This document shows positions 46,043 through 55,301 of a stretch of 64,000 nt of DNA, piece after piece. The stretch spans positions 1-64,000 of the forward strand of contig PLZA01000052.1 in NCBI GenBank assembly GCA_003153505.1. The letters run 5' to 3'. The notes under the pieces were generated by a model. The model had not been told where the DNA came from and searched no databases. It saw nothing but the letters and a program-made list of their open reading frames with translations. The number at the start of each line of letters is the position of its first letter. Within the stretch, counting starts at the first letter, position 1. This stretch comes from Candidatus Dormiibacterota bacterium (GTDB lineage Bacteria > Chloroflexota > Dormibacteria > Aeolococcales > Aeolococcaceae). A program made the position numbers and the translations under genes.

Positions 46043-46883
46043 CGTGGCAACTGAACCCGCGCCTGCCACACCCAAGGTGGATGGCACGACCCCGATCGCC
46101 GAGGCATCGGTAGAAGGGTTGTCGATTGAAAGGCTCAACGCCTGGTTCGGTAAGCATCACGTCGTGGCTGACGTGGACTTGACGGCTCCGGCGCATCGGG
46201 TCACTGCCCTCATCGGCCCTTCCGGCTGCGGGAAGAGCACCCTCCTGCGGTGTGTGAATCGCATGCATGAGGTCGTGCCCGGTGCACGCGTCGAGGGCCG
46301 GGTGATGTTCGGCGGACAGAATGTCTACGATCCGGACATCGACCCGGGCTCGGTGCGCAGCGAGATCGGGATGGTGTTCCAGCGGCCGAACCCCTTTCCC
46401 ACCAAATCGATTTATGAGAACGCGATCATCGGCGTGCGGCTCGCCAAATCCTCGGGGAACCGGAAGCTAGATGAGATCGCAGAAAGTGCGCTGCGCCGCG
46501 CACAGCTGTGGGACGAAGTCAAGGATCGTCTCAACAAGCCGGCGGTGAGCCTCTCTGGCGGGCAGCAGCAGCGGCTGTGCATCGCCCGTGCTGTCGCGGT
46601 GGATCCGTCGCTCCTCCTGATGGATGAGCCGTGTTCCGCGCTGGACCCGATCGCGACCTTCAAGATCGAAGAGCTCATTCGCGAGATCGCCGATCAGTAC
46701 ACCGTGATCATCGTGACCCACAACATGCAGCAGGCGACGCGGGTATCGCACTTCACAGGCTTCATGACCATTGAGCGTGCAGGCGAACCCGGCCGGCTGG
46801 TTGAATTTGGTGCGACCGATCAGATTTTCGGAGCGCCGGCACAGGCGGCGACCGAGGCGTATGTGAGTGGTAGGGTGGGTTGA
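46035..46883 (+). CDS. pstB: Phosphate ABC transporter ATPase PstB, first copy
   Basis: Protein of 282 aa from ATG 46035, overlapping pstA by 8 nt. Walker A is [12 protein letters not shown], the ABC signature [14 protein letters not shown], and Walker [14 protein letters not shown] (Cys where most PstB have Thr). It carries a 30-residue N-terminal extension rich in Pro and Ala. A second pstB follows within 3 nt, so the transporter could use a heterodimer. Confidence 0.94.
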   Translation: MPDVATEPAPATPKVDGTTPIAEASVEGLSIERLNAWFGKHHVVADVDLTAPAHRVTALIGPSGCGKSTLLRCVNRMHEVVPGARVEGRVMFGGQNVYDPDIDPGSVRSEIGMVFQRPNPFPTKSIYENAIIGVRLAKSSGNRKLDEIAESALRRAQLWDEVKDRLNKPAVSLSGGQQQRLCIARAVAVDPSLLLMDEPCSALDPIATFKIEELIREIADQYTVIIVTHNMQQATRVSHFTGFMTIERAGEPGRLVEFGATDQIFGAPAQAATEAYVSGRVG

Positions 46884-46886
46884 GAG

Positions 46887-47744
46887 ATGGCGAGTGAAGT
46901 GAGCATCCTGGGGCGGTTGCAGGAGTCCGACCCCGGCCGCGAGCGTCCCAAGCGCCCCAGCATCGTGCAGGTGGAGAGTCCTGCACTGAGTACCCGAAAC
47001 GTCAACGCGCGCTATGGCTCATTCCTGGCGCTTCGCAACGTTTCCATGTCGGCACCGCTCGGAGAGATCACGGCGATCATCGGTCCCTCCGGATGCGGCA
47101 AGTCCACGCTGCTCCGCAGCCTCAACCGGATCAACGACCTGATCCCCTCGTTCACCCTCGAGGGCGAAGTCATGGTGGGCGATCAGAATGTGTATGACTC
47201 GGGAGTCGACGTCGCGAGTCTGCGCCGGCGAGTTGGCATGCTCTTCCAGCGCCCCGCGCCATTCCCGATGAGCATCTACGACAACGTTGTCTACAGCCTC
47301 CGTCTCGATGGACGCCAGAGCAAGGCGGTGCTGGACGAGACCGTCGAGCGTTGCCTGCAACAGACAGCACTATGGGATGAGGTGAAGGATCGTCTCAAGG
47401 CGGCAGCCACCGGGCTCTCCGGAGGGCAACAGCAGCGCTTATGCCTGGCGCGGACCTTGGCCGCCGGGAGCGACATCATCCTCATGGATGAGCCGTGCGC
47501 TGCGCTCGATCCCATCTCGACGCTGCGGATCGAGGAGTTGATGCGAGAGCTGTGCGGGACGGTGACGATCATCATCGTCACGCACAACCTGCAGCAGGCG
47601 GCGCGAGTCAGCGACTACACGGCGTTCATGTTGATGGGCGAGGGCCGGGCAGGCGAATTGGTCGAGCTCGGCAGGACCGACGAAATGTTCGCGGACCCGG
47701 TGGACAAACGAACCGAGGACTACATCACGGGGAGATTCGGATGA
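46887..47744 (+). CDS. pstB: Phosphate ABC transporter ATPase PstB, second copy
   Basis: Protein of 285 aa. It has its own intact Walker [13 protein letters not shown], signature [14 protein letters not shown] and Walker [14 protein letters not shown]. It differs from the first copy through much of its length (for example [14 protein letters not shown] against [15 protein letters not shown]), so the duplication is old, not a recent tandem repeat. Both copies have Cys in the Walker B region. Confidence 0.94.
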   Translation: MASEVSILGRLQESDPGRERPKRPSIVQVESPALSTRNVNARYGSFLALRNVSMSAPLGEITAIIGPSGCGKSTLLRSLNRINDLIPSFTLEGEVMVGDQNVYDSGVDVASLRRRVGMLFQRPAPFPMSIYDNVVYSLRLDGRQSKAVLDETVERCLQQTALWDEVKDRLKAAATGLSGGQQQRLCLARTLAAGSDIILMDEPCAALDPISTLRIEELMRELCGTVTIIIVTHNLQQAARVSDYTAFMLMGEGRAGELVELGRTDEMFADPVDKRTEDYITGRFG

Positions 47745-48427
47745 GCCAGCCGACGCCGGCGGGGACGCCGGTCACCCACAGGCCGGTTCTCCAGGCGGAA
47801 CTTGACGCCATCCGCACATCGATTGTCGAGTTGACAAAGCATGTTGAGGTCGCGATCGAGCGGGCCGTCTGGGGGCTCCGTGAGCGTAACCCGGACATCT
47901 GCACGTCGGTCATCGAGGGCGACGTCGCGATCAACGAGCAGCATCGGAAGATTCGCGATGCCTGTTTTCACGTGATTCTCACGCAGGCGCCTGTGGCACG
48001 CGACCTTCGCGACATCCACGGCTTCGATCACATGGCCTCAGAGTTGGAGCGCATGGCAGACCATTGCGTCTCGATCGCCCGGATCGGCAGGTCGATGACG
48101 GAGTTGCCCGACGTACCTTCTTCGGAGCCGCTGGGAGCACTCGCCGAGCAGGCTGAGACACAGGTGCGCGACATTCTCGCTGCCTTCGAGGCGCGTGACA
48201 CTCTTGCTGCCCGGGACATCGCTCGGCGCGACAGCATGGTCGATATGAAGTACCGCCAGATATTCTCGACCTACGTCAACGAAATGACCGCCGACGGGAG
48301 TCTTGCCCCGCGTGCGACCGGCCTGGTGTTCGTAGCGCACTACCTTGAGCGGATCGGCGACCGAGTGACGAATATCGCCGAGGAACTGATCTTCGCCGAG
48401 ACCGGCGGGCTCGAGGACCTGGGGTAG
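47741..48427 (+). CDS. phoU: Phosphate signalling protein PhoU
   Basis: Protein of 228 aa from ATG 47741, overlapping the second pstB as ATGA. Two three-helix PhoU repeats are seen; the metal-binding pattern EXXXDXXXE-like occurs in [19 protein letters not shown] and [19 protein letters not shown]. PhoU links the Pst transporter to the PhoR kinase and keeps the regulon off when phosphate is plentiful. It ends the operon. Confidence 0.94.
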   Translation: MSQPTPAGTPVTHRPVLQAELDAIRTSIVELTKHVEVAIERAVWGLRERNPDICTSVIEGDVAINEQHRKIRDACFHVILTQAPVARDLRDIHGFDHMASELERMADHCVSIARIGRSMTELPDVPSSEPLGALAEQAETQVRDILAAFEARDTLAARDIARRDSMVDMKYRQIFSTYVNEMTADGSLAPRATGLVFVAHYLERIGDRVTNIAEELIFAETGGLEDLG

Positions 48428-48451
48428 CCGCGTCCGTTCTGGGGAACTCGG

Positions 48452-48757
48452 ATGCCGATCACAAGCGACGCCCGTCACGCGACTCGCACCTTCGAACCGG
48501 TCACACTTGCGCGCCTGGAAAGCGCTGCATGGATCGGCTACTACCGCCGTGAGTGGTTTCGTGTCCTGGCCGCGTCAGTCGGACTGGTGCGGTGCGGTTT
48601 CGCAATGTCGTGGCCGAAGACGCTCCGGGGCGCGCGACCCACGCCTCCCGGAGATGCGGCGATTCCTGCTGCGCACGTACCGCAGCCTCAAATCAGCCGT
48701 TGCCTGACGAGCATGACGCTTGGGCCGTCGAGCCCGACCCAGATCACCGACGCCTAG
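48452..48757 (+). pseudogene. Decayed gene of an uncharacterised actinobacterial-type protein family
   Basis: The first part of the frame (LESAAWIGYYRREWFRVLAA, then FAMSWPKTLRGA) looks like a known type of small uncharacterised protein with a YYRREW...SWP.TLRGAW core, followed normally by a LRANQ.WAP.PDNDP segment. Here, after TLRGA the frame turns to unrelated Pro-rich sequence. Another frame continues with MRRFLLRTYRSLKSAVA, as if a short deletion and frameshift had occurred. The family is recalled from memory and not checked. The stretch 48428-48845 holds nothing else I can support. Confidence 0.45.
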
Positions 48758-48845
48758 GGCGACGCGCAAATGCCGTGCTTGAGGCGTCATCCACAATCCT
48801 TCGCGGGATTGCGGGGTAGGATGGGTCCTTCGTGGAGTTCCGTCG

Positions 48846-49541
48846 ATGACCAGCCTCTTTCGGCGCCGGCGCAGGGAACCCCTGGCCGTGCCTCTGGAAC
48901 CCGAGCCCACCGGCATCGATTGCACCGTGCCCGGATGCCCGAACACCGATGCTCTGCGGTGCGAGTACCGCGATCGTCGGGGGCACCTCTGCCCGGTGTC
49001 CTTCTGTCCGGACCACGGCACGGTCATCGAGGGGGCCCCGTACTGCCGCCGTCACGCGAGTACCGTGCGGGCGATCGGGGCGCTCGCCTCCGATCCGAAC
49101 GGCCGGCCGGATCTCGACGACCGCACCCCGTCGCTGGTCAACTGGATCTCGCGCGAGCTCGACGGACACATCCGAGCGCAGTTGGAAGCCGCGGCAGGCG
49201 AAGGCGAGTCGGTGGTGTCCGATGATGCCGTCCATCTCTCGCGAGATCAGAACCGGAACCTTCGCTGGGAGCGGAGCTGGCGGCTCGTGGAGAACACGGG
49301 CCTGGTGCTCAAGATCAGCATCCACGTGTCCGCGGAGAACGACGAGCTGGTGCGCATCAACGTCGGCAGCGAGATGGTCGCCGATGGCATCCCACCCTGG
49401 ATCGCTCGGCGGAAGATGGGCGAGGACGTCGACGTCTCGATCGACGTCGCGCAGCGACAGCTCTTTTATCTGTACCTGCAGGAGAGCATCGCCAAAGCCG
49501 TGGCGGAGTTCCGAGGCGGCGATCGCCGCTCCGCGCGGTAG
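48846..49541 (+). CDS. Hypothetical protein with N-terminal Cys/His cluster
   Basis: Protein of 231 aa, soluble. Residues 25-75 hold a dense set of possible zinc ligands: CTVPGC, RCEYRD, CPVSFCPDH and YCRRH. This resembles AN1/B-box-like small zinc domains but fits none exactly. The rest is predicted as mixed helix and strand (RSWRLVENTGLVLKISIHVS) with an amphipathic C-terminal helix. A GTGGAG ribosome site lies 9 nt before the ATG and TAGGAT lies 23 nt upstream. I do not recognise the family. Confidence 0.7.
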   Translation: MTSLFRRRRREPLAVPLEPEPTGIDCTVPGCPNTDALRCEYRDRRGHLCPVSFCPDHGTVIEGAPYCRRHASTVRAIGALASDPNGRPDLDDRTPSLVNWISRELDGHIRAQLEAAAGEGESVVSDDAVHLSRDQNRNLRWERSWRLVENTGLVLKISIHVSAENDELVRINVGSEMVADGIPPWIARRKMGEDVDVSIDVAQRQLFYLYLQESIAKAVAEFRGGDRRSAR

Positions 49542-49605
49542 CCCTGGCCCCAGTCGATACCCTGTCGGCCGAGGACAAGCTGAGGCCACATTTCGAGGAG
49601 AGTCG

Positions 49606-50607
49606 ATGAACGCCGAGGAATACCTTGACAACACCGGTCGGGATGACATCCTCGGTGGCGGCGCACGGCGGATTCCGATCACCACGTCCAGAGGTGACTT
49701 CCACGTCTGGACCAAGCGTGTCGGCAATAACCCGACCGCGAAGTTGCTGCTCCTGCACGGCGGACCAGCGGCAACCCACGAGTATTTCGAGGCCTGTGAC
49801 AGCTTCCTTCCGGCCGCCAACATCGAGTACTACTACTACGACCAGCTCGGGTCTGCATTCAGCGATCAGCCGGACGAACCGGATCTCTGGCAGGTTGACC
49901 GGTTTGTCGACGAGGTCGAACAGGTACGCGTCGCGCTCGGCCTGGACGCCGGGAACTTCTTCCTGCTCGGGCACTCGTGGGGCGGGATCCTCGCAACCGA
50001 GTACGCGTTGCGCCATGAGGAACACCTCAAGGGGCTCGTGATCTCCAACATGATGATGAGCATCCCTGCGTACAACGAGTACGCCCGCAACGCGCTGATG
50101 CCCGCGATGGACCAGGACGTGCTCGCGGAGATCAAGCGGCTCGAGGCCGCCGGCGACACCGAGACGCCGCGATACATGGAACTGCTCAACGACCACTATC
50201 TGCAACACGTGCTCCGGTTGCCCGCCGACCAGTGGCCGGACCCGGTCAACCGCGCGTTCGCGCACATCAATCGGTCCATCTACGTCCCCATGCAGGGACC
50301 GAGCGAGCTCGGTGCCAGCGGGATCCTCGCCAACTGGGACCGGACCGATGCACTGGAGAGCATCAACGTGCCCACGCTCGTGATCGGCGCAACCCACGAC
50401 ACCATGGACCCGGCCCATATGGAGATGGTGGCCGGCAGGATCCCCCACGGCCGTTTCCTGCTCTGCCGGAACGGCAGCCACATGGCCATGTACGACGACC
50501 AGGTCACGTACTTCCGCGGGCTGATCGACTTCATCGTGGACGTCGACCACTGGAGCGCGTCGCGGCGGGGAGCCGACCAGTCGCTCCCCGGACGCCGGGG
50601 GCTCTGA
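49606..50607 (+). CDS. Alpha/beta hydrolase, proline iminopeptidase family (S33)
   Basis: Protein of 333 aa from ATG 49606 with GAGGAGAG upstream. The oxyanion-hole motif LLLLHGGPAATHEYF, the nucleophile elbow LLGHSWGGILA, an Asp in VIGATHDTMDP and the His in RNGSHMAMYDD complete a serine-hydrolase triad. YYYYDQLGSAFSDQP is typical of the proline iminopeptidase group, which removes N-terminal prolines. No signal peptide. The exact peptide or amide substrate is not certain. Confidence 0.87.
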   Translation: MNAEEYLDNTGRDDILGGGARRIPITTSRGDFHVWTKRVGNNPTAKLLLLHGGPAATHEYFEACDSFLPAANIEYYYYDQLGSAFSDQPDEPDLWQVDRFVDEVEQVRVALGLDAGNFFLLGHSWGGILATEYALRHEEHLKGLVISNMMMSIPAYNEYARNALMPAMDQDVLAEIKRLEAAGDTETPRYMELLNDHYLQHVLRLPADQWPDPVNRAFAHINRSIYVPMQGPSELGASGILANWDRTDALESINVPTLVIGATHDTMDPAHMEMVAGRIPHGRFLLCRNGSHMAMYDDQVTYFRGLIDFIVDVDHWSASRRGADQSLPGRRGL

Positions 50608-50632
50608 CGGCCTGGCCCCCACTCCGGAGCCC

Positions 50633-50638
50633 TATCCT
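50633..50638 (+). promoter_or_regulatory. -10 element of the membrane protein gene, leaderless arrangement
   Basis: TATCCT, 6 nt before GTG 50645; another GTG (50639) follows it directly. Confidence 0.45.
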
Positions 50639-50644
50639 GTGCCC

Positions 50645-52519
50645 GTGCGGGCTCCCCAGGATCGGCGCGGTGACGCTGCGCCTGAGGAGCAGCGCTCGCT
50701 CAGGAGGACGTGCGCGGAGGCGTTGCTCCTCGTCCTCGCGCCTGCGGCGGCCTTCTTCGGCCTGAGACTGACGCTGATGGCGCCGCCGGATCTGAATGAC
50801 CCGGCGATGCACACCACGTTCATGATCGATCCGCACGACATCTTCGTCCGGTATGCGGCCGTCTTCCAACCGACCGAGCGCCTGCGCGAGGGGGCGCGAG
50901 TTGGGCTCCTGGTCCCCGGTCGAATCTCCTACCTCCTGTTCGGCGGCGTCCCCGGGTTCGTGGTCTTCCGCTATGTGCTCGCGCTCATCGCAGTGGTGCC
51001 GACGTACCTGCTGCTGCGACGTCTCTACAGCCGGGTGGCCGGGGTCATCGGGGTCATCGTCATCCTCAGTTGCCCGGTCATCATCCTGGCCTGGGGCACC
51101 GACTTTCCCGACTCCGCCGGCGTCTCGTACCTGATCGGCGGGCTGGCATGCCTCGTGATGCCATCAGCTCGCCACCGCCCCGCCTGGCTGATCGGCTCGG
51201 CGGTGCTGTTCACGCTTGCGGTCTGGGCGGTGGCCGCTTCGGCGCCGCTGATCCTCGCAACACTCCTGGCGTACTGGCTTGTCCGGCGCAAACGCGACCG
51301 CCCGCGCCTCTGGCGAGACCTCGGCGTGATGGTGGGCACCGCCGCAGGCGTCACCGGGCTGCTCTCGGTCGCTTCCGCCGTGCTGATCGGTCCGTGGGAC
51401 TACATCCTGACCACGATCCAATCGCTCATCTACCTCGCGGAGCCGGCGCAGACGGTCGCCAACCATTCCCGCAGCCCGCTGTGGGCGCCCTACATCACGT
51501 ACCTGCTGGTTCCGCCGGCGGTCGGTCTCGCCTGCTACGCGGCGTTCGGCGGGCGCCTCACGGATGTGATTGCCAGGGGCCGCCTGGGGCGGATCGGGCG
51601 CCGTCTCGGGGCAATTCCCACGGCTCAACTGTGCGTGAGCGTGGCGTGCGCCTTCCAGATCGTGATCGACGTGATCCTGCAGTTCATCGGCGACACGCAG
51701 GTCCTGGAGGTGCACTACTTCTCGTCGCTGCTCTGGGCCTCGGTGCTGCTCACGCTCGCGATCACGATCGCCGAACTTGGCCGGCCGATCCTCGAGCATG
51801 CGCGCTATCGCTGGCTCATCCCTGTGGGGTTGGTCGCCGTGCCGCTCGTGTTCGAAATCTCCCCGCGGGTGCCGCAGTTCGGCTGGATGCCGGTTGGACT
51901 GCTGATCGTCGTTGCCATCGTGCTGCTCGCGTGGGTGGCGCATCGCGAAGCCGCCTCGCACGACCTTGTGCGCTCGCGGCTCATGGTCGGTGGAGCCCTG
52001 ACCGCGATCGTTGCCGGGCTGCTCGTGCTGACCGTCACGCCGACACAGCACAAGCACGAGCGCGGTACCGTCGATGACACGTTCCCCGACTACGCCTATA
52101 CGTTGGGGGGCAACGACCCTGCGTGGGGTGACGACTCGACGTGGGTGAACCTCTATTCGGTCACCACGCAGATGCCGGCGTTCGTCGGTCCCGCCGCCTA
52201 CACCGGCGAACAGCTGCTCATGTGGTGGAACGGCAACCAGCTCAAGGAGCTGCGCGAGCCAATCGGCATCTTCCACGCATTCTTCGACTCGATTCCGAGC
52301 AACCTCGGCGACCTGACGCCGCTCGACAAATACTTCTTCGGACAGCGTCATCCGGCGCAGATCCTGCTGATGAGCCTCACCGGCCAGGGATTCCAGGCCT
52401 CACTCGACTCGCTGAAGCCCTACGGGGCTCAACTGGTGCGCGCAGGAGTCCTGCGATCGGGCTCGGTTGCGCTGCATCTCTGGCTGATCGATTTGCACGA
52501 GTACCTCCGGACTCCGTAA
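50645..52519 (+). CDS. Polytopic membrane protein, glycosyltransferase-39-like topology
   Basis: Protein of 624 aa from GTG 50645 with about 10-12 membrane segments. After the first segment comes a loop with DPHDIFVRYAAVF, and later FVVFRYVLALIAVVPTYLLLRRLY. The layout (first extracytoplasmic loop with acidic residues, then many short hydrophobic helices and a C-terminal soluble part of about 170 residues) resembles GT-C/PMT-type enzymes, but no diagnostic DxD or GQFD motif was seen. It may be a lipid-linked-sugar transferase or something else. It lies 92 nt before the beta-propeller gene. Confidence 0.7.
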   Translation: MRAPQDRRGDAAPEEQRSLRRTCAEALLLVLAPAAAFFGLRLTLMAPPDLNDPAMHTTFMIDPHDIFVRYAAVFQPTERLREGARVGLLVPGRISYLLFGGVPGFVVFRYVLALIAVVPTYLLLRRLYSRVAGVIGVIVILSCPVIILAWGTDFPDSAGVSYLIGGLACLVMPSARHRPAWLIGSAVLFTLAVWAVAASAPLILATLLAYWLVRRKRDRPRLWRDLGVMVGTAAGVTGLLSVASAVLIGPWDYILTTIQSLIYLAEPAQTVANHSRSPLWAPYITYLLVPPAVGLACYAAFGGRLTDVIARGRLGRIGRRLGAIPTAQLCVSVACAFQIVIDVILQFIGDTQVLEVHYFSSLLWASVLLTLAITIAELGRPILEHARYRWLIPVGLVAVPLVFEISPRVPQFGWMPVGLLIVVAIVLLAWVAHREAASHDLVRSRLMVGGALTAIVAGLLVLTVTPTQHKHERGTVDDTFPDYAYTLGGNDPAWGDDSTWVNLYSVTTQMPAFVGPAAYTGEQLLMWWNGNQLKELREPIGIFHAFFDSIPSNLGDLTPLDKYFFGQRHPAQILLMSLTGQGFQASLDSLKPYGAQLVRAGVLRSGSVALHLWLIDLHEYLRTP

Positions 52520-52611
52520 GGGGCGGGAGCCGGGAAGGGAGGACATCCCCATCCCGTGACGATCTCGTTGTGGGGCGGCAGCGCCCGCTCCAGCATGGGA
52601 TCGTCGTCTGC

Positions 52612-55188
52612 ATGACGCGGAATCTGCGCCGGGTGTCAGTCGCCCTCGTGGCACCGAGCGTGCTGCTCACCGCGATGCTCGGCAGCGGCGCGCCGGTCGC
52701 CGATGCCGGAGCGGTGACGCCGGCCTGGACTGCGTATGTCGCCAACTCGGGTTCGGACACGGTCACTCCCATCGATACAGCCACCGGGGCGACCGGGCCG
52801 CCGGTGGCAGTGGGCACCTATCCCGACGCAATCGCCTTCACGCCGAACGGGAAGACCGCGTATGTCGTGAATGTGGATTCAGACACGGTCACACCGATCA
52901 ACACATCCACCAATACCCCGGGAGCACCGATACCGGTCGGGTCCCTTCCGGAAGGGATCGCCATCGCGCCCGATGGCAAAACGGCTTACGTGACCGACAC
53001 GTTTTCGAACACCGTCACGCCGATCAATATCGCGACCAACACCGCTCTGCCACTGCTAGCCGCCGGCAACGAGCCTGTGGGTATCGCGATCACGCCGAAC
53101 GGAGGAACCGCGTACGTGGTGGATCTCGCCTCGAACAGTGTGAGCCCCATCGATCTCACCACCCGCGTCGCGGGCGCTTCGATCCCCGTCGGCACCGCCC
53201 CCAGCAATCTTGCGATCACGCCTGATGGAGCCACGGTGTATGTGGTGAACAGCCGGTCGAGCAATGTGACGCCGATCGATACCACAACCAACGTCGCCGG
53301 GACACCGATCACGGTCAGCTTGAACCCCGACGACATCGCCATCTCGGCGGATGGGACCACCGCGTACGTCACGGCGGTGGGTGGTCCAACCGACAACGTC
53401 ATGCCGATCGATCTCGCCACCGCGACGCCGGGCAGCCCGATTCCGATCGCCGGGGGAGCAACCGGGATGGCGATCACACCGGATGACAAGACCGTCTATG
53501 TCACCGACTACAACGTGGTCACGCCGGTCGATACCGCTACGGACACCACAGGGACGCCGATCAGTGTGGGGGCGGACGCTTTCGCCATCGCGATCACGCC
53601 CGACCAGGCGCCTGTGGCGCGACTCACCGTCACGGGCTCGGCCCTCGGCATCGCGACCGAGTTCGACGCATTGGCATCGACGGTCGCGTATGGCGGCATC
53701 GCTTCCTATGCGTGGAATTTCGGCGATGGCAATACCGCCACCACCACAACGCCGACCACTTCGCACACGTACGCGGCGGTCGGGACCTTTACCGCCACGG
53801 TCACCGAGACGAGCACCGGCGGGACGTCGACGACCCAGGTCTTCACGGGAATCACCATGAGCCGGAACGGCGGCCCCTCGGCGCGGGTGGCGCAAGCGGT
53901 CACCATCGTGGCGCCCGGCGTCTACAGCGCACTGACTCCGTTCCGCGTCTGCGATACGCGCGTCGTGACGCCGGCAAATCAGTGCACGGGGCACACCCTT
54001 GGCGCGGCGGGTTCTCTGGTGGTGCAGGTCACCGGCAGGACCGGACCGCAGGGTCAGTCCGTGCCCGGGAATGCGCAGGCAGTCGCGTTGAGCGTGACCG
54101 CCGTTTCCGACAGCAGCGCGAACAGTTACCTCAACGTCTTTCCGTCTGGTGAAGGCCTTCCCAAGGTCTCCAATATCAGCCTCGACGCCGGCGCCGCGCA
54201 GGCAAACCTCGTGGTCGTGCGGCTTGCAGGCGGTGGCGACGTCACCGTGTTCAACGCAGCCGGCAGAGCCGATGTCGTCGTCGACGTCGAGGGATACTTC
54301 GCGCCGCCAGGCGCAACGCCGGTCGCCGGCGAGTTTCACGCAATGCCGCCACTCCGGATCTGCGACACCCGGGCCGGCGCGGGCACCGAGTGTGCAGGCA
54401 CGGTCGATCACGCTGTACCAGGCAACACCTGGCGTGACGTGGTCCTCTCCGGTCTTCCCTCGGGCGCCGCGCCGGGCACGCCGTCAATCCCGACACACGG
54501 CGCTGCGGCGGCGGTGTTCAACCTCACCGCCGTTGGCGGAACGCAGTCGACGTACGTGACCGTGAGGCCGCCGGACTCGATCTCCGACGCATGTCCGACC
54601 GGTGCTCCCGCGACGTCAAATCTGAATCCTCGCGCCGGAACGGCATTGCCCAACCGGGTCATCTCCGCGCTCGGACCGCACCAGGACGTGTGCGTCTACA
54701 ACGCCGTGGGCAGCATCGGTGTCATCGTCGATGTGAACGGCTGGTTCGGCGACGGGACCGAAGCTCCGACCGTCCCGCCCGGCGCGTTTTTCTACTCACT
54801 GCCGCCAGCTCGCATCTGCGACACCCGCACCGCAGCGACGGGGTCCGGGACGGCGTGTGAGAACCATGAGCTCGGGCCGAAGACCATGCTCGTCGTCCAG
54901 GTGGCCGGCCAGGGTCTCGTTCCCAACGCGGGAGGCGCGAACCCGCCGGTTGCCCTGGTGGCCAACCTCACCGGCGTGGCGGGCACCGCTGCAACGATCT
55001 TCACGCTCGTGCCCGACGGTGGCCATCGTCCGGTTGCCTCTGACCTCAACCCCCGCGCCGGCGACGTGGTCGCGAATCTCGCTTTCGTCGAGCTCGCCAC
55101 CTCCGGCCCCCATCCCGGCGCCGTGGACCTCTACAACGACGTCGGCTGGATCAACGCGATCCTCGACGTGGCCGGCTGGTTCCAGTAG
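52612..55188 (+). CDS. Large exported protein: seven-bladed YVTN-type propeller, PKD domain, three C-terminal Cys-containing repeats
   Basis: Protein of 858 aa from ATG 52612; the longer track ORF is an artefact. A signal peptide spans about residues 1-35. Residues 40-335 hold seven repeats of about 42 aa, each like AYVVN...TVTPI, then a P.G..P..IAITPDGK step: the right number for one closed beta-propeller. A PKD domain follows (about 336-425, YAWNFGDGNTATTTT). Residues 440-858 are three copies of a roughly 130-aa domain, each opening with FRVCDTR or RICDTR and ending with DVxGWF or DVEGYF. These look like cell-surface adhesion or matrix modules. Function unknown; no sortase signal. Confidence 0.85.
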   Translation: MTRNLRRVSVALVAPSVLLTAMLGSGAPVADAGAVTPAWTAYVANSGSDTVTPIDTATGATGPPVAVGTYPDAIAFTPNGKTAYVVNVDSDTVTPINTSTNTPGAPIPVGSLPEGIAIAPDGKTAYVTDTFSNTVTPINIATNTALPLLAAGNEPVGIAITPNGGTAYVVDLASNSVSPIDLTTRVAGASIPVGTAPSNLAITPDGATVYVVNSRSSNVTPIDTTTNVAGTPITVSLNPDDIAISADGTTAYVTAVGGPTDNVMPIDLATATPGSPIPIAGGATGMAITPDDKTVYVTDYNVVTPVDTATDTTGTPISVGADAFAIAITPDQAPVARLTVTGSALGIATEFDALASTVAYGGIASYAWNFGDGNTATTTTPTTSHTYAAVGTFTATVTETSTGGTSTTQVFTGITMSRNGGPSARVAQAVTIVAPGVYSALTPFRVCDTRVVTPANQCTGHTLGAAGSLVVQVTGRTGPQGQSVPGNAQAVALSVTAVSDSSANSYLNVFPSGEGLPKVSNISLDAGAAQANLVVVRLAGGGDVTVFNAAGRADVVVDVEGYFAPPGATPVAGEFHAMPPLRICDTRAGAGTECAGTVDHAVPGNTWRDVVLSGLPSGAAPGTPSIPTHGAAAAVFNLTAVGGTQSTYVTVRPPDSISDACPTGAPATSNLNPRAGTALPNRVISALGPHQDVCVYNAVGSIGVIVDVNGWFGDGTEAPTVPPGAFFYSLPPARICDTRTAATGSGTACENHELGPKTMLVVQVAGQGLVPNAGGANPPVALVANLTGVAGTAATIFTLVPDGGHRPVASDLNPRAGDVVANLAFVELATSGPHPGAVDLYNDVGWINAILDVAGWFQ

Positions 55189-55301
55189 CCAGGCACGAGC
55201 TCCGGCCCGAGTCGGGCGCGGTCCCGATGCGTATCATCGGTCGTGAGCCGGGTCGCCAGGGGACTCGGCGATGGTAGAAGACGAGAAGAGGTGGTGGAGC
55301 A

